Positions 1-10,184 of a stretch of DNA of 64,000 nt are shown here, piece after piece (the stretch's first letter is position 1; each line of letters begins with the position of its first letter). The stretch spans positions 1 to 64,000 of the forward strand of contig JAPQWV010001371.1 of the NCBI GenBank assembly GCA_027422505.1, read 5' to 3'. The notes beneath the pieces were generated by a model. It made no database searches and was not told the DNA's origin. It was given only the letters and a program-made list of their open reading frames with translations. Source of the DNA: Craterostigma plantagineum (lineage: Eukaryota; Streptophyta; Magnoliopsida; Lamiales; Linderniaceae). A program made the translations under genes and the position numbers.

Positions 1-1122
1 TTCTATAAACGAGCATATAATCGTTGGTACCCTGTAAGTATCGCATAACCTTTTTGGCATTCTTCCAGTGATTCATTCCCGGGTTAATCTGGTAACGTCC
101 AAGCATGCCAACAATATAGGCGATATCTGGGCACGTACAAACTTGAGCATACATAAGGCTCCCTACAGCAGAGGCATAAGGGATTTTATCCATTTATGCT
201 AGCGCCGATTGAGTTCTGGGACACTATGATAAACTGAATTTTTCGCCTTTAGAGACCGGTGCAACTGTGGAAGAGCAATTATGCATATTGTATCTTTTAA
301 GGACCTTTTCAATATAAGCTTTCTGAGAAAGGCCTAACATGCCACGAGTTCGATCTCCGTGAATTTCTATGCCAATAACATAAGAGGCTTCACCAAGATC
401 TTTCATATTGAATTTACTCGATAAAAATTCTTTAGTCTCGTGTAACATGCATAAATCATTACAGGCAAGTAATATGTCATCCACATAAAGTACAAGGATG
501 ATAAATTTGCTCCCACAGATTTTCATAAATATGCATTGGTCGACCAAATTTTCTTTGAAATCGAATTCACTGATCACCTTTAAAATTTTAAATACCACTG
601 TCGAGATGACTGTTTAAGACCATAAATGGACTTTTTAAGCTTGCATACCATGTGTTCCTTGCCCTCAACCAGAAAACCTTCTAGTTGCATCATATAAACA
701 TTCTCATGCAAGTCACCGTTCAAGAATGCTTTTTTAACGTCCACTTGATGCAGCTCTAAATCATAATGAGCTACAAGGGCCATAACAATGCGGAATGAAT
801 CCTTTTTAGAAACGGGTGAGAAGGTTTCATTATAATCAATACCTTCTCTTTGCGTAAACCCTTTAGCGACCAACCGGGCCTTGTATCGTTCGACATCACC
901 TTGAGGATTCATATTGGTTTTGAATACCCATTTACAACATATTGGTTTGAATCCTTTAGGCAAGTCTACAAGGTCCCAAACCTCATTCAACTTCATTGAG
1001 TTTAACTCTTCGTTCATGGCTTCAAGCCATTGAGTTCTTTGGTCGCGCGTCATAGCATCATCAAATGATGCAAGATCATTCCCAATAGAATTGTCACAGT
1101 CATTAATAGACATAATCGTCAT
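1..1122 (-). pseudogene. copia reverse transcriptase and partial RNase H
   Basis: The reading runs from 1122 down in at least two frames, with a break near 590. Visible motifs are [26 protein letters not shown], a KKAFLNGDLHE block, SIYGLKQ, and the catalytic LYVDDILLA near 470-500. The last 200 bases still read as the segment after the RT palm (CPDIAYIVG, YLQGTNDY). The protein would reverse-transcribe element RNA inside the virus-like particle. The frameshift and the window edge mean no complete enzyme is seen. The link between integrase and RT (about 1181-1408) is also preserved as an acidic stretch. Confidence 0.9.
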
Positions 1123-1467
1123 GAAAAGTCGGCCTTCTCACTCGTTCAGACCTCCGTGAAGATGGTTCTAAAACAACTGATCAAGAAGGTTCATTATCTT
1201 GATCTGATATATTAGGCATATTCTCATTATTTAGCGATCCTCCTACATATTCGGGGATTGCTAAATCTCTTGACATAATGGGAACATTTAAGAATTTAGG
1301 TTCCTCTTCAAGAGTTACTTTACGAGATATGCTATGATCACAAGTACCGACATTTTCTAAAAATACGGCATGTCGAGTTTCGACATTCTTGTGGTATGAG
1401 ATGGGCAATAAAATCGAAAACCCTTAGATCGTTCTGGGTAACCGATAAAATAACAACTTATGGTTTT

Positions 1468-2810
1468 TTAATCAAGCTTTCGTAAGTTTGGGTTGAAAAT
1501 TTTAGCTTCAGCAGGACAGCCCCATACATGCAAATAATAAATACTCGGTTTCCCATTTGCCCATAATTCATAAGGGGTTTTAGGCATCGCTTTAGTAGGA
1601 ACCCGTTTAAGTATATGCATGGCTGTTTTAAGTGCCTCAACCCAAAGATATTCAGGTAAAGATGTTTGGCATATCATACTCCGTACCATATCCATAAGGG
1701 TATGGTTTCGCCTTTCAGCAACACCGATCTGCTGAGGCGTCCCAGCATGGAAACCTGATGGACTATGCCGCACTCTTGTAAGAACAAGGCAAAAGCTCCA
1801 AGATTGTGAACCGAGTCGGAGAATTTCCCGTAATATTCTCCTCCTCTATCAGATCTCACAACTTTGATTTTGCAATCGAGTTGGATCTCGACTTCGGCTT
1901 TATAAGTCTTGAAAACCTGGAGCGCTTCGGATTTTTCATGAAGGAGATAAATATATCCATAACGAGAGTGGTCATCAATAAACGTAATGTAGTATCGGTG
2001 GCCATTAATTCCAGCAGTATATGGACCACTGATATCTGTGTGAATCAGTTCGAATAGTCCATTACTTCTGGTGGCACTACGTTTCTTTCCTTTTGTAAAT
2101 TTTCCTTTAATACACTTAATACAGGTGTCAAAATTAGAGATATCTAATTGATGAAGAATTCCATCTTTAATGAGACGTTCCATTCTGTCTCGTGATATAT
2201 GGCCTAAACGTTCATGCCACAATATCGTAGAATTCTCATCGATTATCTTTCTTTTGCCACTAGTTTGACTTGTACTAATTTCATATGCGGATTCCGTTAA
2301 ATAAGTGGAAGAAGCATTTAAACGCAATTTATAGAGGTTTCCCTCCAAATTTCCGGAGCCACGAACGTGAGAGTTTAACGAAATGGTAAAACCTTTATTC
2401 TCAAACTTAAACGAGAAGCCATAAGCGTCAAGTTGAGATACAGAAATAAGGTTTCTTGTAATACCAGGTACATAAGCAGTATTAAATAAGTCCAATATGA
2501 AACCACTCTCCAAAATTAATCGGAGAGTTCCCGCGGCTTCAATCGGAACATTATTTCCATTTCCAACCACAATGTTGCGTTCTCCTTTATTTAGCTTCCT
2601 CACGGAACGGAATCCCTGCAATGAACAAGTTATACGCATAGAAGCACCAGTGTCAATCCACCACGTATCAGTAGAAACATTAGCAAGGAAAGATTCATAA
2701 CAAACGTAGTTAGATATTTTACCCTTCTTAGCCAACCACTCCTTGAATTTTGGACATTCCTTCTGAACATGATTAGTCTCGCGGCAAAACATACATTTGC
2801 AAGACTTTCA
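1468..2810 (-). pseudogene. copia zinc knuckle, protease and integrase
   Basis: From about 2805 downward the reading gives a CX2CX4HX4C zinc knuckle, then a protease motif WWIDTGAS. This has DTG where plant copia elements usually have DSG. Next come the GAG-pre-integrase segment LWHERLGH with the CIKC pair, and the integrase core with HTDISGPY (first Asp) and [11 protein letters not shown] (second Asp). The frame is lost near 1760, and the integrase continues in another frame with a GVAERRN block that holds the catalytic Glu. Leading residues of that block (expected PQQNG) read PQQIG. The enzyme would insert element cDNA into the genome; this copy is broken. Confidence 0.88.
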
Positions 2811-2996
2811 GCCCGAAGGACTAGCCTTGTTCACATCATTAATTTTCTTTACCTGCAGTTTCTTTTTACCCTGCCATTTACGTTTCTTGCCCTGACCTTG
2901 AGTAGTGAAATAGGCACGTTCATGAGCCTCCGCCTTAAGTCTTTCTTCTTCCTGATCACACATACTGATCAATTTGCTTATTTTTCATTTCTCCTT

Positions 2997-3545
2997 CTAG
3001 GTATTATAATTGATCTTAAATGGACCAAACGCAGAAGGGAGAGATGTCATAATGAAATGAACGAGAAAGCCCTCAGAGATTTCCATATCCATAGCCTTAA
3101 GCTGATTCATTTTGAGAATGTGCCCACGAACACCACCAACGCCATTATATTTAAGAGTAACCATTTTGGTGATCAGTGTAGTAGCAAGAGCTTTGGAAGA
3201 ACACTGAAATTGCTCCTCAATTAAGCCGAGGAAGGTTTTGGCATTATCGAAATCAGGAACGCCTCCTCGTATGTCCGAAGATATGGTACGTTTCATAGCC
3301 ATTAGTGATAAACGGTTAGACCTCTCCCACTTTTCATAAGCAGACCGCTCTTTATTAGTGATGTCGTCTGAAAGTGGGTTAGGCATTTCAGTCCGCAAGG
3401 CATAATCGTCCATAATTCCAAGGACGAGGAGAACTTGTTCTTTCCATTTCTTGAAGTTGCTACCCGTCAGCGTTTCAATTGATGCAATTTGGCTCATAAT
3501 CGTGGCTGTAATCACAGAATCAATTAAGCTCATCAGGAAAAGCAC
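2997..3545 (-). pseudogene. copia Gag (UBN2-type) N-terminal region
   Basis: An open reading of 182 residues contains the LTGSNFKKWKEQVLLVLGIMD block typical of plant copia Gag, followed by the helical capsid region with KTFLGLIEEQF and MNQLKAMDMEISEGF. It lies just upstream, in element sense, of the zinc knuckle. The more natural start is probably the internal Met before SQIASIE, since the first 15 residues look like leader read-through. It would form the particle shell. The frame closes at 2997, before the zinc knuckle, so Gag is split. Confidence 0.82.
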
Positions 3546-3639
3546 AAATCATAATTTTGAACTCAACCACTTAAGAAGTACACTTTAATTCGGAAAGTAA
3601 ATACGTAAGCTTTCCATTGAGAAAAGAAATATAAATGCA

Positions 3640-3980
3640 AACTTCCGTTGGGCCGTTTACAAAAATATAAATAAGCTTTTCTCCTCTAAACATAAGTGCT
3701 AAAGTATGGAAAATAATCATAAATTTCCATTAAGAAATAGCATATTATTATAACCTTCCGTTGGGCCGATTATAACAAAAGCACATTCATTTCTCCGTTT
3801 TAAATCCACATCACCGTTGGGAAGAAGATGAATCCAAACTATAATTAAATAAATTCAATTTTATGAATCGCCAAAATTTTCGTTAGCTTAATATGGCTTG
3901 ATTCAATGAATATAAAACATAAGTGTGGTTTCATATTTCTTATGTATTCAATTGGCAATCTTCCGTTGGGCCGATATGCC
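3640..3980 (-). repeat. Leader repeat with word TTCCGTTGGGCCG
   Basis: In the untranslated leader between gag and the primer binding site, TTCCGTTGGGCCG occurs near 3643, 3758 and 3962, with a partial copy (CCGTTGGGAAG) near 3812. They are spaced by about 115 and 205 bases and interleaved with AT-rich sequence containing further partial relatives such as TTTCCATTGAG. The remaining leader, 3980-5000, holds no gene that I can see. Confidence 0.75.
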
Positions 3981-4999
3981 GAAAGAATAAATAAGAACCA
4001 CTTGACGTTAATCATGTATATATTTTACGCTTAACGCATTCGTTAGTATATACATAATATATTATTGTCACGTTAATGCCTACATAAGATCCTTATACTA
4101 ATTAAGACATTATTTAGTAGATACAGATCAAGTAATAAAGGCATTTAACTAATTGACGTCATGGTCATCTACTTACTAATCGACACCCAAATTTTATTTT
4201 AATTATGTCACTTTGCAAAACATTATTAAAGTGTTAAAAGATGACATCAAGCTATTAATCTTCACATAAATTCAAGTGATGGGTCATGCCTTACAACAAA
4301 CGAGAAATCAATAATGGAGCACTATAACATAATGCGTAACATGTCATTGCAATGTTTTCTAATAATATTCCCTATGCAAACTTGGCTTTATTGTAAGAAC
4401 ATAAGCTTTAGTGCATGGAAACGTGACCCACACATGTCATCAACACAAATAATGTCATTCTTTAATCATTTTATGAAACATCTACAATAATGAACCAATT
4501 CGGTGTTGGTAACGAGAACTGTGTTTCTATACAGAAACATTTTCTCACATGGTCCCAAGGGTTTTTGCATGTAAAAAGCTTCATTATCGTTGCAACAATA
4601 AGCTATGTGCCATCATCATCATCATCATAAACCATTTGAAGTGACTCGTAAGATCGCATGCTTCTTTAACAAGATCAACGAAGCTTTATAGATCTTACGA
4701 AGTTGATGTTCATGATATTCATTATACACGTATGTGTATCATGATCATAAGCTACGTATTATTGCAATCGCTCGAAGTTCGTGAGGAGTCGACCGATGAA
4801 AAACGTGACATCTCATAATATCACAGAAACGGTGCTAATGGTCTTAGATTGACCCTCAACCGGAAGATCGTGAGATGATCCGATGAGGTAACCATAAGAG
4901 ACACATACTACGACGAACAAGGCGAGATCATTATGCGACTACGTCGATCTTAAAGGTAATTACGAAACTCATTCGATCCATGCATCATATAGACCTAGG

Positions 5000-5011
5000 G
5001 CTCTGATACCA
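5000..5011 (-). promoter_or_regulatory. Primer binding site (tRNA initiator Met type)
   Basis: The minus strand reads TGGTATCAGAGC, the standard plant copia primer site complementary to the 3' end of initiator methionine tRNA. It lies two bases inside the LTR end. It fixes both the element orientation and the LTR boundary. Confidence 0.92.
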
Positions 5012-5013
5012 AA

Positions 5014-5645
5014 TGTTAGATCTGACGGATCACGGTCGATAGTCGTTACGTAATCTCGATTCCATAGTCGAGTTACCAACGTAACCGTTAGATCCTTAAG
5101 CATAGGGTCTTAAGGTAATCTCGTTTTCATAAGCGAGATTATGGCCACGTGTGCGGAAGCGCACGGTGATTATAACGTGATCTCATTATTCGTAAGCGAG
5201 ATCACCACCGTGAAGTTGATCTTCTTTAATACACGATCGAAATGAGTTTATACTAATGAATACCTGTGTTGATCGTAGACATCGTTGATGGCCGTCAGGA
5301 CGCGATCTTCTCCTCTTTCGCTCTACGGAGGTTGATGGAGACCCGTGTACTTCTTTAAGGGCTCCCACGTTATAGTGACAACGTACCATTCGATCGTTAG
5401 GAACGTTTGTAATATATGCTATAGTGTGTGTTTTGTGTTTTTAAGGTGTACGTTGAAAGGCTCATATGATAGCCTATATATAGAGTCACTAGGGAGTCCA
5501 GTTTAATTAATGTAGAGCAAGAGAAGGGACCGACCCAATAAGTGTAGTGGTTATTAATCCGTCCATCAAAGCTTAATAACCGGGCAATAAATAATAAATT
5601 ATTAAGGAACAAAGTATCCCAACTAATTATATCTGTAGGCCAACA
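5014..5645 (-). repeat. 5' LTR of the copia element
   Basis: The block begins TGTTAG and ends CCAACA on the plus strand, giving the TG...CA ends of an LTR. It starts two bases after the primer site. It contains short inverted words built on GTAATCTCG/CGAGATTA near 5050-5210. Length is 632 bases. The next five bases, ATAAC, would be the target duplication, but the partner lies outside the window. Confidence 0.85.
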
Positions 5646-7092
5646 ATAACGGGAATGGATCTAAATCATTCCAACAATTTTATGATAGTTTAGTTGTTAA
5701 TACATCCGTAAACTATTTGAAGAACAAGGAACTGGGTCTTCTGTCCAAGGTGAACGACGAACAAACCATGATTGCACCCAACGAGGGTATTGACGATGTT
5801 CATCAAAATGATAACATTTGTATGTTTAGATATCTATTTGCACCCTGCTACGATTTCATTTGGCTTATAACTAATGCTTCTCATATATAATGTATTTTCT
5901 AACATGCTTCATAATGGTTTATATATGCACTATGACTAGAACATGGCTCGCAAGAAGATCACACCAATGATATCAGCATTGGCTCTCATCCTAACCAAGC
6001 TTTGATTGATAACAGGGGCCAAGGTATGTGATTACAGTAATTATAATATGTGGTGCAGTTAATTTCTAAACATTCACACACATGATATACTAGTTGTATT
6101 AACAAATACGTAAATTATAACAAAAATGGAGTAGAATGGCCAATAATAAACTATGTGGATCGATGCTATGTCATGGAGATATTTCGTGCATGTCGGCTAG
6201 CCAACCTGCAGAGCCCTATTTTGTGTGATGCAATTTAGGACAGCCAAAGTCAAACTGGTAATAATGAACTCTTATCAAATAACTGTGCTCTTGATATATT
6301 GCTATTTGTAACAATGAGATGGGGTTGTGTGATACTATTTTTTCTTTTCACTTGTTTTTTTTTTTTTTTAAATATATATCATAAAGATCATTCCCAAGGC
6401 ATTTATTAGATATCATGACAATATTAATTTCACGAAAGCGGTGACGTTCGTGGACCCCAGCGGGAGACAATACCGAGCAAAGTGGAGGAAATATCCGCCG
6501 GGGCATAACGAGCGAATATCGATCGCCGGCGGTGCATGGAGATGTTTGTGTAAGTCTAACAACGTTCAAATTGAAGACAAGTGTATTTGCGAGTTCATTG
6601 AGGAACATGACCGTGTCGTAATTCGTGTTACCTTTGTTTGTCGTCAGCAGTCGATTGATTATTGCACTGATTGTTCAATGTCTTAATCAAATGCTTGGTG
6701 TGCTGAAACTCGGTCAAAATCTGAATTTTTTAGGATGGAATTTGTTAGGGTTTATTTCATGCTGTCCCGTGATACAAAATTCTTAGGAGGTTTTCTTTCG
6801 TCTTTTAACATTAAAAATCCATATTTCATATCCTTATGTATGTTAGAATCGATATCAAACTCTTGGGTCATAATATACTTCAGTCGTCATGAACTAAAAT
6901 GACAATCAGCAAATGATATCGTTGATAGTTTATTTGCTGCACATTGGATATGGACCTAATTCATACTGAAGTGATGTGTACACACTTAGAATGAACTAGT
7001 TAAATTTGACGTATCGATTATCTTTTCAGTTGGTCATAACATCAGACGAGGAACCAACTAATGTTAAAAACCTTGATAATCAGAAAAGATAG
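5646..7092 (+). pseudogene. B3-domain transcription factor (REM-like), interrupted by the LTR
   Basis: The clearest part is an exon at about 6387-6635 that reads as most of a B3 DNA-binding domain: IPKAFIRY, then VTFVDPSGRQYRAKW, GGAWRCL, and a CEFIEEHDRVVIRVTF end. A donor-like GTTTGT at 6636 joins in phase 0 to a final exon 7030-7092 after TTTTCAG, ending in TAG. Upstream, 5646-5829 is open from the first base after the LTR and begins with NGNGSKSF...FYDS, which resembles the end of another B3 domain; it runs to a GTATGT donor. A small exon from about 5961 to 6034 is possible. The strand between PYF (near 6207) and IPK is not convincingly recovered. I infer a two-B3 REM-type gene that the copia insertion broke inside its first B3 domain. 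Confidence 0.72.
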
Positions 7093-7148
7093 AGAGCAGT
7101 TATTACAGAAGATTGCTTCCCTCGACAACCTACGTACAGAACTTCGAC

Positions 7149-9201
7149 TCACTCAAGACGCTCCATCTGCAAATTCAGTACATTGCGTCATTCTTTATAG
7201 AGAACAAAAAAAAAAACCCAACTAAATTCAAAGACACAAGCTATCGGTATATGGATAAGTTGTTTCGCAACAGCGAAAAAGAAACTACCTTCCAAAGACC
7301 ATCATTAAGATAATGCATGTTATCAACACCAATCCCTTTGTTGATTGTTTTTCTGCATTTCACAAAAATAGCATATTCTCATTAAGAATAAGAGGGAAGG
7401 GCATGTAATTTGAGTTTCAGTAGTCTCTTCAGTTGTGAAACTAAAACCCGAGAATTCCAACATTAGACCATTTCAGTTAATAATCTGTTTCCAGATAAAG
7501 GGAACTTTGTTTCCTTGCCATGATATGAGGCTCAAAAAAATTAATATCCATGACATATCAAGATGGAGTTGCTAGTTACTGAAGGAGCCTAACAGGGAGT
7601 TAGATCACCACTGCTCAGTTAAAATATTAGTCTTAGAAGAAACCTCAATTGAAAGTTATTTTGACGGAGGAGGATATAAGGGAAGAAGGAAGATATTATC
7701 TTACATATCCTTAGCAGGCATTTTGGTGAATCCAATTGCAAGAGCATGTTCCTTTCCTTCAGCCATTATAGCCTGACAGATCATGTAAAAATTTCCAAGT
7801 AAATTGGAGATAGCCACCACATTTCAATCATTCAACGAACAACAAAATAATACATGATTATCCAACCAAGTCTAAAGTATCAGGGACTTAGAAAGTTAAG
7901 TAGATAAGATTCGTACCACAGGAGTTTCAGCATCTACTTCCTCGTCAAGCACACCACCAGGTGAGGTCAAACCTGGGCACATAATATTTGCCCCAGAAAG
8001 TACAAACTTTATCGCTCCTCTGTCCACTTGAAATTTCTTCATTATGTTTGGGTCTGCAAGAGGAGCGTAGAACCAAATTAAGTTCATAAATTCACAAAAT
8101 ATGGATAATTAAACAACGATTCCCTAAATGCCCCCACAATACAACAAAAGCCTAGAGTCAGATTTTTAGAGCCTGAAATGGGAAAATTATTGCTGCATAT
8201 AATGTGCCAGGATTAGCCACAAAACACTAACACTGATGAAGAAGGCGTAATGTTGGCATATAGGGCCCATCACGGATGTTAAAGAATAGCGGCACATTGT
8301 TCACCAGGACCAAGTTCAGATGATTTTGGCTACAGAAGATCAACAGGTGACAAGACATTTCATGTAAGCAAAAGAAATAATAGAGACAACCAGAAAAATT
8401 CTATAGAGAATATAGTCTTTGAGCAAACGGAAAACCATTTTGCAACAATAAGTGGGGCCTTCTTAGGCAGCAAATCATCGATAACTGGTTCAAGTCCTGG
8501 GTACTGCAACCAAAACGTTAGTAACGACGCCGTTAAATATGCTCATGATTCAAAACAAAATCGTAAAAATTCAGCAAAAACAGTAAAGAGAGGTAAACCT
8601 CTTCCATGATACTCTGCCTGATTTTCCTCTGCACAGATGCCTTCACTTGATTCTGGGCGGAAACTTCCTCTGATGAGAACCTAAAGATACCACGTTTTGA
8701 TCAGTAGTGAGTGAAAGTGAACCGAGAAAATGCAGCGGTGTTAGAAACAAGTAAAAGACATAACATCTCAGTTGAATGAGACAATATCATCAGAGAAGCG
8801 AGCTGCAATTTGATATAAAAGGAAGAAAAATAGCATTACGTTAACACGGACAAGCAGTGAAACAATCAGCATATTCAATCGCCACCAGAATCATATCTTG
8901 ATCCTCTATCAAATTTGTTCAACCAAAGCAACATTTCAATAATTTCCATTGTAATTGGTTATTTCGAAACTTCTGACAGCAGCAAATCACGGGAACAAAA
9001 ATGGAGTATATATTCAAATCAATATAGTAAAGATACTTCCAATCAATATAGATGAACACAAACATAGCTACTATACATCCGATCCTCCTATGCAGCAACA
9101 CGAATATAGCGAAAGCTCACGCATCAGTTAATCTTATACCACCACATCGAAAATCACAATCGCGTGGAGAAAACGTCAGGTAACTCTTACTTCTTGAACA
9201 T
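7149..9201 (-). CDS. MCTS1: MCT-1/Tma20 family translation factor, complete eight-exon gene
   Basis: Joined exons are 9201-9191, 8680-8599, 8503-8436, 8329-8232, 8053-7917, 7772-7705, 7352-7289 and 7166-7149. Every junction has GT/AG and the phases fit, giving 546 bases and 181 codons plus TGA. The protein starts MFKKFSSEE and has an N-terminal MCT/DUF1947 segment with [15 protein letters not shown]. Then come [19 protein letters not shown] and a PUA domain around [34 protein letters not shown] and a tail [23 protein letters not shown]. The length matches animal MCT-1 exactly. Family members bind the 40S ribosome with a DENR partner and help remove tRNA and reinitiate after short ORFs. The stop lies 56 bases from the stop of the convergent B3 gene. 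The gene looks intact. Confidence 0.95.
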
Positions 9202-9462
9202 TGTGTCACTGCCGAGATGAGTAAGCACGTAGGTTTTAGCTACTTTTTGAATGAGCTCCGTTCCGTTCAGTATATGATTGATTGATTACCTCTCGAATCT
9301 AATTAAGGAACGAGTGAAGTACGAGTACGAGAATGGTAGCGTTGCTACGCGAGAAACTGTAAAATGCAATTTGAACCCCAAAAATCAACGAAACTCAAAA
9401 TACCACCCCACACATTTAAATTCCACCGAGGGCATGCTCCTAACGAAAATGCACTAAGATTA

Positions 9463-9490
9463 TGGGCCAATCGACTGGCTCTAATGGGCC
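9463..9490. promoter_or_regulatory. Pair of TGGGCC (site II) elements upstream of the MCT-1 gene
   Basis: TGGGCC occurs at 9463-9468 and again at 9485-9490, about 260-290 bases upstream of the MCT-1 start codon. In plants, paired TGGGCY site II elements are bound by TCP factors and are common in promoters of ribosomal and translation genes, which suits this gene. That they act here is inference. Confidence 0.5.
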
Positions 9491-9499
9491 CAACTGAGG

Positions 9500-10177
9500 C
9501 CAATATGATTGTCCAATTATTTTATTTTTATATTCCTTTGTTCCAATTTTTCCATTTTCTATTTGTCCAAGCAAGTCATGCCCAAAAATATCTCTCATTC
9601 ACCATTTATTTATCAATTCCACCATATGCTTATTTGTCCACCCATTAGTATCATGATCGTCTTCATTAAGTGATCGTTTGCTACGGAGAATGAAGTTGTT
9701 GATTTGGTGAATCAATTGAAGATTCATAGTTTCAAGAAGTACTTTTAATTATGGTTTCCACTAGAGATAAGTCTTCAATAACATCAAGATTTGTATGATT
9801 GATTCTAAGGAATTGGAAGAGCTTTGTTATTAGTTTGACCTTATAAAATACTAAAGGTCGTCTTCAATAATTGCAAGTGATGATATGACAATGTAAGAAA
9901 ATGGCGACCGAGTTTAGTAGGACTTTGTCTCCCCTTGACTAGTCACTAGATAAAATATAGCCTCAACTTATGAAGGGATTAAAAGCAAATATTCTAACGT
10001 TCAACTTCAAACAATGTATCCTTCAAATTTTATCCTTATCATAAGACTTTTAATTTCTATTACAAAGACTTTTCTTGACCAATCCAATCCTAGTGGGTTG
10101 AACATAAACCAACTCAAACCTTCTGACTTTCTAAATTTTGGAACTCCAAACAGAAAAAATTGAAAATAGAAATACAT
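9500..10177. other. Intergenic, no gene seen
   Basis: AT-rich sequence with only short chance ORFs. It holds no recognised domain, tRNA or element end, apart from the A-rich 22-base word at 10156-10177 that recurs at the other side of the Athila insertion. Confidence 0.5.
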
Positions 10178-10184
10178 CTATTAT

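Larger units (their letters stand above)
1..5645 (-). mobile_element. Ty1/copia LTR retrotransposon, 5' part, inserted in a B3 gene
   Basis: Read on the minus strand, the order is LTR (5645-5014), primer binding site (5011-5000), long leader, gag, zinc knuckle, protease, integrase, reverse transcriptase and the start of RNase H, which runs off the left edge. The PR-IN-RT order is that of Ty1/copia. The coding part is split over several frames, so the copy is dead. The LTR begins directly at the end of a B3-domain exon. The 3' LTR and the second target-site copy lie outside the window. The lineage was not assigned. Confidence 0.93.

Noticed and set aside
6348..6608. 86-codon minus-strand ORF over the B3 exon
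   Set aside because: Shadow of the B3 exon, which has clear family motifs and matching splice sites on the plus strand.
9364..9648. 94-codon ORF upstream of MCT-1
   Set aside because: Low-complexity Phe/Tyr-rich tail and no homology; the DNA looks like promoter sequence of the neighbouring gene.
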